Origin: Caenorhabditis remanei
Taxonomy: Eukaryota > Nematoda > Chromadorea > Rhabditida > Rhabditidae
NCBI RefSeq assembly: GCF_010183535.1
Contig: NC_071332.1
Coordinates: 11,904,001-11,968,000 of the forward strand
Direction: 5' to 3'
Length of the DNA stretch: 64,000 nt
The notes beneath the pieces were generated by a model. That model was not told the origin of the DNA and did not search any database. It saw only the letters and a list, made by a program, of their open reading frames with translations. The position numbers were made by a program, and so were the translations under genes. The number at the start of each line of letters is the position of its first letter. Within the stretch, counting starts at the first letter, position 1. Below, piece after piece: positions 12,674 through 22,191 of the stretch.

Positions 12674-15573
12674 CTCCGGGGGGTCTGAGGCCCGGCTGCT
12701 TGAGTTATGTGAACATAACGTGCAAGCTTAGCTTTCGCTTTGCGAGGTTGGTATGGTCGGACACGGTGGATTGGTAAGCGAGTTTTCGCATGATCAACGC
12801 TGTCAGGGCGAGAAGACATCATTGGATAACTGACCCCTGGACTGTGGTTAGCAGTGTCTTGGGGTACCATATCACCATGAGAGATCGCGGAACCTGATGG
12901 CTTCGTCAAGTCATCCCTTATCTCGGTATTACGCTGTCGAGGGGCATTAGAATCAGAATCCAACTTTGCAGAATCGTTAACAGATGCGTGGCGATTAGCA
13001 TCCAAGTTAGGGACTACCCGCATGAATCCATTTCCAGATGCGCCTGAACGACTAGCATCTGAATCCGGAGTACGAGGAGATTTCCCAGCTTTGGATGCGC
13101 CTGAACGACCAGCTTCCAAATTCGGGACTTTCCGTTGAGCGCCATCTCCAGATGTGCCTGAACGACAAACATCTGAATCCGGGGCGGACGGTAGTATCCT
13201 TCTAATGGATGTGCCAGATCGACCAACATCCATGATTGATCCTGAGTCCGGAGACTGCAGTCTTCTCCTTTTTCTGGGTGCGCCTGAGCGACAAGCAACC
13301 AAGTCGGTGGCTGGCCGAGGGGTATCCGGTCGAGGTGTACCATCGAAGGCTAAAGAATTAGCTGTTCGAGGGGAACCCCTAACGAATATTTTCCCGGGAC
13401 CAGATGACTTTAGTCCATTCCTTGTATTGGATGCGCCTGATCGACTAGCTTCCAAATTCGGGACTTCCCGCTTAGCTCCATCTCCAGATGCGTCTGAACG
13501 ACAAGCATCTGAATCCGGGGCGAACGGAATCTTCATCCCTCCGATGGATGTGCTAGAACGACCAACATCTAAGTCCGTGGCTGGTTCTACTGGCCGAGGG
13601 GTATCCGGTCGAGGTGTATCATCGAAAGCTAAAGAATTAGCTGTTCGAGGGGAATCACTATCGAATATTTTCCCGGGACCAGATGACTTCAGTCCATTCC
13701 TTGTGTTGGATGCGCCTGATCGACTAGCTTCCAAATTCGGGACTTCCCGTTTAGCGCCATCTCCAGATGTGCCTGAACGACAAGCATCTGAATCCGGGGC
13801 GAACGGAATCTTCATCCCTCCGATGGATGTGCTAGAACGACCAACATCTAAGTCCGTGGCTGGTTCTACTGGCCGAGGGGTATCCGGTCGAGGTGTATCA
13901 TCGAAGGCTAAAGAATTAGCTGTTCGAGGGGAATCACTATCGAATATTTTCCCGGGACCAGATGACTTCAGTCCATTCCTTGTGTTGGATGCGCCTGATC
14001 GACTAGCTTCCAAATTCGGGACTTCCCGTTTAGCGCCATCTCCAGATGTGCCTGAACGACAAGCATCTGAATCCGGGGCGAACGGAATCTTCATCCCTCC
14101 GATGGATGTGCCAGAACGACCAACATCCAAGTCCGGAACTTTCGAATCTGTTCTAACCAAACTTTCGCTGAAGCTTTGTACTTTGACTTTCGCTAATCTC
14201 TTTCCTTCAACGCTGGTCTTCAACGTATTAGGTTTTGTCGATATCTCGACAGTGTCTACCGATTTCGCAGTAGACACGACTGATTTCTCAGCAGGGTTTC
14301 TGTGATCTACAGAATTCCAGTGATACCCGAGTAAATTGACCGTCGTATCAGCTGTGATCTCCTCCCGAGGGAATTTTGACATCTCTTCCGCACAGTTTGT
14401 GATATATTCTCGAGGACGCATATTCAACGAGGTGAACGCGTTTCTCGAGTCAATCCGAATATTCTGTATTTGAGCCCTATCATTTGAGGTAATCATTACA
14501 TTGTCGACGTAGATGTTTTTCCGGATTCGCTCGGCGATCGGATCGGTCATCCCATTTGGGAAATGATCAATCGTGGCGGCGAGTAGGAACGGAGAACAGG
14601 TCATTCCGAAAGGAATCCGAGTAAATCGGTACTCAATAAGATTATCTCGAACTGGGGGCTTCGCGTTATCTTTCAAGATAACACGAGTACAATTACGATT
14701 TTCGGTGTCCAGACGTACCTGGTGGAAGGCTTTTTGTATGTCAGCCTCCACCAGGAAATCAGGTAGCCGAGAGCGAATGAGTATGTCATAAAGATCAACC
14801 AGCATCGAGGGTCCAGGATCGAGGCAGTCATTAAGACTGAGCTCTCTCCCTTTTTTACTACTAGCATCGAACACGATCCGCAACTTTGTCATGAGCGAAG
14901 ATTCCTTCACTACGACTCGATGGGGGATGTAATAGACCGGATCTGTAGTATTGTCCATCTCCGGGGTTACCATCTCAATAATACCGCTAACTAGCTTCAC
15001 AAATATTTCATAAGGAAGCAACAGTCTCCGGGACGTTCCTAATAATCGAGGCAACAAATCGATGCCCAAGAGCATACCGATGACTTGTCCGTTGAACGAA
15101 CTATCCGTCAGTAATCTTCGAGGGGCAATTTGATTGTCACGAGAATAGCAAATATCTGCAGCGCTCAAACGAGGGCATACAAACTTCGTTTTCGGAAGTC
15201 GAGGGGAACTCGCGAATGTCATTGAGAATGGCGTACCATCCGTATGAAAAGACAATTGATAAAGAACTGGGAACGTAGCGATGCGAGGGGGATCCGGAGG
15301 GTCTTGAGAATCATGACTACCCTGAACCGGCTCAAGGGCGGGGTCGTCATCCGAGGATGACAATTCGAGGGGGGTCAGTCGATTCTCCGGGCTCTCATGG
15401 ATCTTGCCCGTGCATCTAACAGTGGCTGAGCGGATTTCTCCGGTGCTACTACGTTTAACCGTCCCAATTACTACTAGAGGCGCTGTTGCTGGCGAGGCAA
15501 CAGTCGGTACGCTAACCGAGGAAGGCCCAAGGTCTATCCCTGGAAATTTACTGCGAGCCCCCGAGGGGGCCAC
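12622..15573 (-). CDS. pol: pol: BEL/Pao protease relic and reverse transcriptase, with tandem repeats in place of RNase H/integrase
   Basis: The 983-residue frame overlaps the end of gag by 26 bp in the +1 frame. N-terminal residues 1-200 resemble a retroelement protease region (VIGMLLGIDLLPRLL), but I see no D-S/T-G catalytic triplet. Residues about 210-420 are reverse transcriptase: YYIPHRVVVKESS, LRIVFDASSKK, SLNDCLDPGPSM, ADIQKAFHQV (catalytic Asp near residue 278), FTRIPFGMTCSPFLL and NIYVDN (near residue 354; Asn where many RTs have the second Asp). After LLGYHWNSVDH the expected RNase H and integrase are absent. Residues about 478-808 are 93-residue repeats rich in RSGTS/RSGAS. The last 50 residues (RPYQPRKAKAKLARYV, then SVDSLLVP) resemble the tail of a BEL integrase. 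It looks like an internal replacement, yet the frame is open throughout. Confidence 0.9.
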   Translation of the reverse strand: MAPSGARSKFPGIDLGPSSVSVPTVASPATAPLVVIGTVKRSSTGEIRSATVRCTGKIHESPENRLTPLELSSSDDDPALEPVQGSHDSQDPPDPPRIATFPVLYQLSFHTDGTPFSMTFASSPRLPKTKFVCPRLSAADICYSRDNQIAPRRLLTDSSFNGQVIGMLLGIDLLPRLLGTSRRLLLPYEIFVKLVSGIIEMVTPEMDNTTDPVYYIPHRVVVKESSLMTKLRIVFDASSKKGRELSLNDCLDPGPSMLVDLYDILIRSRLPDFLVEADIQKAFHQVRLDTENRNCTRVILKDNAKPPVRDNLIEYRFTRIPFGMTCSPFLLAATIDHFPNGMTDPIAERIRKNIYVDNVMITSNDRAQIQNIRIDSRNAFTSLNMRPREYITNCAEEMSKFPREEITADTTVNLLGYHWNSVDHRNPAEKSVVSTAKSVDTVEISTKPNTLKTSVEGKRLAKVKVQSFSESLVRTDSKVPDLDVGRSGTSIGGMKIPFAPDSDACRSGTSGDGAKREVPNLEASRSGASNTRNGLKSSGPGKIFDSDSPRTANSLAFDDTPRPDTPRPVEPATDLDVGRSSTSIGGMKIPFAPDSDACRSGTSGDGAKREVPNLEASRSGASNTRNGLKSSGPGKIFDSDSPRTANSLAFDDTPRPDTPRPVEPATDLDVGRSSTSIGGMKIPFAPDSDACRSDASGDGAKREVPNLEASRSGASNTRNGLKSSGPGKIFVRGSPRTANSLAFDGTPRPDTPRPATDLVACRSGAPRKRRRLQSPDSGSIMDVGRSGTSIRRILPSAPDSDVCRSGTSGDGAQRKVPNLEAGRSGASKAGKSPRTPDSDASRSGASGNGFMRVVPNLDANRHASVNDSAKLDSDSNAPRQRNTEIRDDLTKPSGSAISHGDMVPQDTANHSPGVSYPMMSSRPDSVDHAKTRLPIHRVRPYQPRKAKAKLARYVHITQAAGPQTPRSVDSLLVPESGSCPTPN
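13154..14140 (-). repeat. 279-bp in-frame tandem repeat inside pol
   Basis: The anchor GCGCCTGATCGACTAGC recurs at 13433, 13712 and 13991, an exact 279-bp (93-codon) period, with partial and degenerate units on both sides. Each unit contains shorter degenerate peptides of the form xRSGxS. Copies 2 and 3 are nearly identical, so amplification is recent. Because the period is a multiple of three, the pol frame stays open, and so does a shadow frame on the + strand. Confidence 0.95.
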
Positions 15574-18121
15574 GAAAAAATTCAGACAGGATTGGAGCCG
15601 GAGCGTCGGATGGATAGTTTCGAGGGTCGCGGTAGTACTCTTTCAAAGTGCAAGCTCCCGAGTTGTGCTTGCCTTGACAGTAAGCGCAGGTACTGAAGCT
15701 CTTGCATTCTTCGGTGGGGTGGGTTCTCTGGGCACAGTTGTGACAGGACCCACTGGAACGGAAGAATTGCCGAACTTCGTACGATGGGAGGGCACACTGT
15801 AAAATGGAGTGTCCGGGACCACAGATGAAACAGCATTTCGAGGCAACTTCGGAGTCTCGAGGGAAAGTATGAGCGATAAATCTCTCATCATACCCTCTAC
15901 CGTACTTATAGCATGGTTCGAGTTTTTCTCCGGGTTGCCCTTTCATGCCAGGAATCCGAGGCTTGAGGGTTCCTGAGTTTGGGTTAGACGTGGGGCCTCC
16001 TCCTTGGCGATTTCCGGGTGACCCGATTCCTTGCGGATTCGGAAACGAGGATCTACCAAATGGTGCGGAACCTTGGCTCAGAGGAGCCTGATTTCCCTGG
16101 TGTTGGGCGGTTGCTTGGGAACCGAAGTACCCGAGGCCGGCCTGACCAGAAGAGCCTTGATTGCCGAATTTATTCGGCTGGTTCGAATTCTTCGAGGGGT
16201 TCTGTCCTTTGCCGCCTTTGCCCGAAGTAGGAGACGCGTTATTGCTAACGTTCGCCGGTTTCGGGGAGGGAGCGAATTTGGGGGCGGTACGAGTACTGCC
16301 GCCAGGAGTAGAGTTACCTCGAGGATTCTTAGATGTACTCGAGATCGCGTTTGTAGCCATTACTGACTCGCCCGGGATCTCTTTCAATCTCTCAGAGACT
16401 TTGGCAGTTCGAAAGCGATCGACGAAGGCACGGTCGTTAAGATAACTTGCGTACCGATTGAAGATCTGATTTGTCGAGGGCTGCCCGCCATTGTCGAACA
16501 ACGGCTTGATGACACGGATCATCTTTTCCGGCAACTTTTCCATAAGATTGCGAACAAACGCGGGGGAGTCAACATCTTCCCCTAGATCTCTGAGTCGTAG
16601 GACGAGAGTTTTCGCGTCCTGTAATTGGCGGGAGGAGCGTTTGAGGTCGGTCTCGTGGAATGTCAGCTCCCGGAAACGCGTTAGGGCTTCCGTGACGCCA
16701 GAAGTATCGCCCTCGAAGGTGCTTCGAAGACCTTCCAAGGAAGCTTCGATGGCCTTGCGAGGATCACCTAAGTCGACATAAAAGCGCTTTGCGTCTCCGA
16801 CCAGCTTCTTTTCCAGGATAGCGAGCCGCATTTCATCGGAAAGTCGCGGATTTTGCATTCCAAGTTTTTCGAACATCGAAATGAACTTTTTGTATCGGAG
16901 GGCATCACCAGAAAATTTCGGAAGAATAGACTCGAGGTCGTAATAAGACAACCCTTTGTTACTCGACTTCATTTTTCTGCCTCTCTGAGCCTCACGGCAT
17001 TCGTCGTCAGCTTCCTCATCTGAGGAGACTTCGGTTCGAATTTGAGGGGCGGGCGAGCGAGCCGAGACATCTTGTTCTTTCCCTTCGCTGTCAGACAGAG
17101 TTGGGAAATTCGATTGAACCTGACGAGGAGTAGATGCTACTATCGGGGTAGCCGAGGTCACAAAACGTCCACCGCTTTCTGGCCGCATTGCGCTAGCGAA
17201 AATTGGTGATGACCGGGGTTCCCGTAATGGACACTGGTGTGTCTTATGTCTCGACGACGTGCAGAGAACGCATAAATCGTTCTTAGCGCAAAAGACCGGT
17301 AGCTTCGGACTAGTGCAGTCGAGAAGATCATGACTACCTCTACAGAGCGGACAGGCCGATCTTTGAGGAGCCAAACAAGAGGCTTTGTGGGTTTCGGTAT
17401 TTGAACGAATATCCGAAGTGACCACTGGAGGAACTTCCGTTCCACCGGAGCTGATGATGTCAGCGTACGAGGTGTGTTGAATACGATTGAGGTCCTCGTT
17501 GTTGACACCTGGAGGATCGATGTCTTCTTGAGTAGTATCCAATAACGAGGGAGCATTCAAATCGTCCTCGTCGGATACAATCTCATCCTCCTGGGGTGAA
17601 GTTTCCACTAACTCCGAGATATCCGCGGCTTCCGTGGAGGATACCTCTTCGTCATAGCGGTACTTCTGCCTTTCGAGCGCTTCTTGCAATGCCAATATGG
17701 TCGTCCTGAGAACCGGCAAGGTGTTGGTCCGAGGCTTCAGATTGAGATGAGCCTTTGCCGCTTCGCGTAGACGGTGACGTTCCTTGTTGGACAGGACTTC
17801 CTGGACTTTGGAGACGAAATCGTGGAAGTGATTATCAGTCTCGATCATTGCTTTGATGACGATCAACTTCTTTCGTAAGTCGTTGATAGTTTTGAGCTCG
17901 ATAGCGTCATAGACAACCGAGGGGTCGTCGATGAAAGGTTGTGCTTCTGCCACGGCTTTGACGCCGGCAGAACTTGCACGAGTGATCGCGGTCTTGACTT
18001 TCTTCTGAGCCTTCTTGAAGTTCTCCGAGGGTTGACGTTGAATCACGTTGTTGTTTGCGGCGGTTCCTCCGGATGTTGACGAGGGGTCGATCCGCGAGTG
18101 TTGTTGTCCGGTACCAGACAT
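15548..18121 (-). CDS. gag: gag: BEL/Pao nucleocapsid polyprotein
   Basis: 857 residues from the ATG at 18121. The N-terminal 200 residues are helical and charged and show no named domain. Near residue 255 is a first Cys/His cluster (CPLCRGSHDLLDC, then CVLCTSSRHKTHQC). Residues about 390-540 match the DUF1759-type block of BEL/Pao Gag (LESILPKFSGD, LVGDAKRFYVDL). Residues about 590-740 are Gly/Pro/Gln/Asn-rich linker. Residues about 760-845 hold three more knuckles (CFICGPGHSILQC, CHNCAQRTHPTEEC, CAYCQGKHNSGAC), the usual BEL nucleocapsid arrangement. The frame is unbroken. Pol starts 26 bp before the gag stop in another frame, so Pol needs a +1 shift or re-initiation. Two separated zinc-cluster regions in one Gag are unusual. 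Confidence 0.9.
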   Translation of the reverse strand: MSGTGQQHSRIDPSSTSGGTAANNNVIQRQPSENFKKAQKKVKTAITRASSAGVKAVAEAQPFIDDPSVVYDAIELKTINDLRKKLIVIKAMIETDNHFHDFVSKVQEVLSNKERHRLREAAKAHLNLKPRTNTLPVLRTTILALQEALERQKYRYDEEVSSTEAADISELVETSPQEDEIVSDEDDLNAPSLLDTTQEDIDPPGVNNEDLNRIQHTSYADIISSGGTEVPPVVTSDIRSNTETHKASCLAPQRSACPLCRGSHDLLDCTSPKLPVFCAKNDLCVLCTSSRHKTHQCPLREPRSSPIFASAMRPESGGRFVTSATPIVASTPRQVQSNFPTLSDSEGKEQDVSARSPAPQIRTEVSSDEEADDECREAQRGRKMKSSNKGLSYYDLESILPKFSGDALRYKKFISMFEKLGMQNPRLSDEMRLAILEKKLVGDAKRFYVDLGDPRKAIEASLEGLRSTFEGDTSGVTEALTRFRELTFHETDLKRSSRQLQDAKTLVLRLRDLGEDVDSPAFVRNLMEKLPEKMIRVIKPLFDNGGQPSTNQIFNRYASYLNDRAFVDRFRTAKVSERLKEIPGESVMATNAISSTSKNPRGNSTPGGSTRTAPKFAPSPKPANVSNNASPTSGKGGKGQNPSKNSNQPNKFGNQGSSGQAGLGYFGSQATAQHQGNQAPLSQGSAPFGRSSFPNPQGIGSPGNRQGGGPTSNPNSGTLKPRIPGMKGQPGEKLEPCYKYGRGYDERFIAHTFPRDSEVASKCCFICGPGHSILQCALPSYEVRQFFRSSGSCHNCAQRTHPTEECKSFSTCAYCQGKHNSGACTLKEYYRDPRNYPSDAPAPILSEFFRGPLGGSQ

Positions 18122-21100
18122 GGTTGATTGTTCACACGAGGTGTTGAAAGATGAGAAACTGAAAATAAATTATTCTTTAAGAGAATTGAGACCGGACAGC
18201 GGGACTATAAAAAGATTAAAACAGAGAAACAAAACGCTATGAAGTCCGCTCCTGTTCGGGCGAGTCCTGACGTCCATCCACGAACTGATCACATTCGAAG
18301 CTGAAAACCAGGCTACACAACAAAACTAAAATTGTAGCGTCAGCTGTGTTCAGTAGGAGGACGAGTCAGGTGAGCTCCGAGACGTTGCCTTGGTAGGACG
18401 AGTACCAAGTTATAATTACGTCTAACTCTAACTTAGTTCATCCTAAATGGATGTTATACAACGTATATCTCATCACAGCTCATCGACTCATCGACCATCA
18501 CTCCGGAATTTGAAAAACCTTCGCCTTCCGAAGAGTCGACACAGACTGAATACTAGAATTTGAGAAATGAAGTGGCTGGGGTGTGTTTCGCTGTACCGTC
18601 AGCTAGACACGTTCAGAGCCTCGCAACTCTGAGATACGAGAGGGGACCTTTTCAGATGAGAGTTCTGAATTGGCTCTGGGATATCGTTCACCAAACGAGT
18701 ACCCGTTCAAATCATGATAGACTACTGTCGACTATGTGCAACACAGAGGTGGACGAGGGCCCGCGTTGGCTCCGGCACTTGTGGATTACATGACTACAGA
18801 GTTCTCAGCAGTATCGCACTTACTGTATCACGAGGGGCGTGTTCTCCAGTGTCTGGTGGCTTCTCACCACAACACGGAGGTCTTCAAACATAACACTACG
18901 AATTTACCTGAAGTAGTCCGTCAGATGAAACTGGATCTGCTAATAGGAACTTCGGAACCCTTCGGTAGGGCACTACTACTCGGTGGGGAAAGTCGGGTAT
19001 CTCTCAATTATTCCAACTCCCGATCAAGGTCATAGTAGATTCTAGACAGGGAAACTAGGCTTGTCCGAGGCTTATCGGTTTATACAAAACCCTCTCTAGC
19101 GGTAACACGATTATCGGCTCATTCAATCACTGCTGTATCATAGACACGCGGGAGACAGGATTTATGGCTGGGATAATGTGTATCGATCCCTAGAGAAGTC
19201 GAGAATATGTCCTCCTTGACCAGACGACCGAAGTCGCCCTTTTAAACAATCTTTCGAGGTTACACGGTATCACCACGAAGATTGTACTAGAGACATGAGA
19301 TGAAATTGTACGTGTTTCTAATACTTGTACCATAGTAAAGACTCGGATATGTGAAACGATGGAGGGACTCGACCCACTCATCAACTGGCGGAAAGCATCG
19401 CGAAAATTGAATCCGATGTGGACTTTTTAAAACATATGGAGCTCTCCATCTGGCTAAGATGCCGCTTTCTTCCATAAGCTCCCACTTTTCCCAGTGAACC
19501 GGTTGAATTCTGAAGCATCCGATGCTTAAATTCTCGTATTCTATGCACATGGTGAACATTTTTCCGATTTTAACACGCTAAGAAGTAGTACGATCTCGCC
19601 CCAGACGGCTCGAACGATCGTATCGAGTCTACTTCTTACTCATCGCATAGAGTTGATTTCATCACATTTTACCCCGTTCATGAATCTCGAGTTCAAGAAG
19701 GGCTTTTTCTCAATACGTGTAGACTTGTAATAGACGAGGTAACTGTTTTAATCGGACTGTCTCGGTTTCGATACAGCTGCTTATCTGTACTTAGTACATC
19801 TGCACCAAATATCGCCGGTTGGCGAGGAATTCGATGGAAATCAAGAGTACCGAATGATGCTCAAGGTAAATATATCCGAGGACATATTAGAAATTTTATC
19901 ACTCCTAGATCGTGGTGATGGGATTCCGGAAGACCGTTCAATCTTGCTGGAATTCATGACCGCTTCTAAGGAGTACCCATTAGAGACGGAGAGTTCGACA
20001 CGGGTAGCTCGAAAGCAATTTGCCTCAAACGATCGGTCTAGAAATGGGTTGCGAGGAGCATGGCTTACAGATACTAGCACCGATAAACAAGTTGTCCAAC
20101 CAAATTAAGACGGGGGGTTTTTAAAGAGCGAAGGGTAAAGATGTGAAAACACGAACTGAACACTGGGGCTCGAAACCGCCCATCTCATTTTAGCCACGTC
20201 GTAACGTGGACAAGTTTATTAGTACACGTAAGAGGTCACGTTCATAATGAACGTGGAATACGAGGGGTACACGCACTAATAATTTACGTATAACCTCGTT
20301 GTGTCATATAGGTCTCAAAGTAGGTAGCTTTCTGTGACGTCTCAGTCGGCGAATGCATCTTCGAGGGGATATGACCACGCATGGACGGTAAATTCAGCTG
20401 AATTTTCATCGATGCATGAAGTTAAAAAGGAAAGAATCCTTTTAGGTAGAGACGGTTCCTTGCTTCTCGTGATACGCTGCAGCTCGATCAGGCAGCATTA
20501 GAAAGAGCTGAGGTTTCATCTGTAGATAACTACGAGATGATGTCACTTATCAAGGAGGTGACGAGCACCTTTGCCATCGTCATGGCTCAAAAACGAGCAC
20601 CTTGGAACAATCGAGATATTCCGCTGGCGGACATTTTTTAAGTCAATCAGACCGCCGTTCATGAACGATTAACTCCATTGCCCTAACGGGGGGAAGAAAA
20701 TACATTGATGAACGAAATTGAGATGAAATCTCGGTACAAGAGGCACTTTCAGTTCGGTCGCTTGACGTTCCTGAAGTCGTCAGAGACGTATAGAGATAAA
20801 CGAGGTGTAGTTGTCGAAGATGCACGTCCCGAGGGCACTGACATCGTCCGACGGTACACTTGTGAACCAGTAAGCTTGCGAGGTGAATGATCCACGTAAT
20901 GACAGAGCTTCAAATTCCGCTCTTGCGAAACCTGTGCCAATACGCTCCAGTTTTACCAAAGAACTTGATTCAACCGAATTTTTGCGGGCGGCGCTAAATT
21001 GAAAATATCGCGAATTTCTGTTGGTATAGTCCCGGAGGATGTTTACCGAGGAAATTCTTAGACCGAGTTGTCGGCTTGATAACAGATCGCCCGGCGCTGA

Positions 21101-22191
21101 AGACCAAACGACTCTCGAGTCCCGAGGGAACGATTATCGATTGAGCTGAGGCGGTGGGGGGAGTGGAATCGTATCCGAGGAACTCACATGGTCTAGATAC
21201 TGCAATACGTGCGGCCGGCGTAGGATATTTTCACTCGCAGAACAAACTTAGATCTTAGACAGTCGTGTATAGTAATAGCGTTTCTGACGCACCAAATACG
21301 CTAGGCTATACCAAGTCAACATGCACCAGATGCCTTCATATTCAGCTGATATGAATAGAATTCCAATGTATTAGCTTGATTGCTAAATCGCGATTCGAAC
21401 TATCTGTGAAGATTCTGAACACAAATTATCATCTATATCCTCATTCCTTTTCTAGCTTTCGCATCATAGATCCGGAAATTAAGTATTTATCCCGAGGGAT
21501 TGGACCGGTTTTTAAGATCCCAGTGATCACCGACCCGGATAACCCTGAATCTAGGCTTAAACGAGGAGCCACCTAGTATCATCGCTTCGATTACAGGTTT
21601 AGGGATTTACCAATTGAATTAATTTTCAATCGGAAGGGAAGATTGTACCCGATTATGAGTCAAAACACCGAAGTGCACCAAAAATAGGTACGACATCATA
21701 TGCCCGAGGGCGCTGGAACTAGTCCAAATCGGAATACGGCGTTAGCTGCCTGCTAATTATCAACCCAAATTGCACTAAATCGGTGTCCAGAAAACCTGGA
21801 GCACTAGATTCTGTGACTGACATACGAGGTTTATCATTTTACCCGGACTCGAGGTCATAGGGACGGATGAATCTCCTGTTAGCCTCAGAACGATCAGAAG
21901 AGCGTACTGAGTATGAGGTTTTACTTCTATTCATAACTATAGAAGGAGGGGGGTCCCGCGAATTGGCTGGCACCTCCCAGATACGTGGCATTCAGTTCGT
22001 GTTTGGACATCAGGAAACGAGGAAAAAGAGCGCTGAAACAGAAATAATAATGAGTTCGAACTCATATCAAAACCGAGAATGAAATCGCCGAGATCAACAA
22101 CAACTGGGATTTATTAGAAAACCCGTAACAAAAAATTGAAAGGAAACAACGACATTGTTTAACAGTTATATAAATCTCGAGGGACAATTCA
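18122..22191. other. Gene-poor 4-kb stretch between accessory gene 1 and gag
   Basis: Sense order places this between the last accessory gene and gag. Only short frames are present on either strand. One minus-strand frame (19559-19287, start MFTMCIEYENLS, with PPVDEWVESLHRF) looks protein-like and has a candidate 44-nt intron, but the frame closes at once after it, so I do not call a gene. The stretch is rich in CGAGG on the + strand (by eye about 27 between 18,700 and 22,200). Its role is unknown: untranslated leader, decayed genes or an RNA signal domain. Confidence 0.5.

Noticed and set aside
13154..14140. CRISPR-like or other spaced repeat array
   Set aside because: Units are contiguous 279-bp tandem copies within a eukaryotic retroelement frame, with no spacers.
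13154..14305. 383-residue open frame on the + strand
   Set aside because: It is antisense to pol and exists because the 279-bp repeat keeps several frames open. No start context or family signal.
19287..19559. Fifth accessory gene of the retroelement
   Set aside because: The frame looks protein-like and has a candidate intron, but it ends immediately after splicing, so it is kept only as a note.
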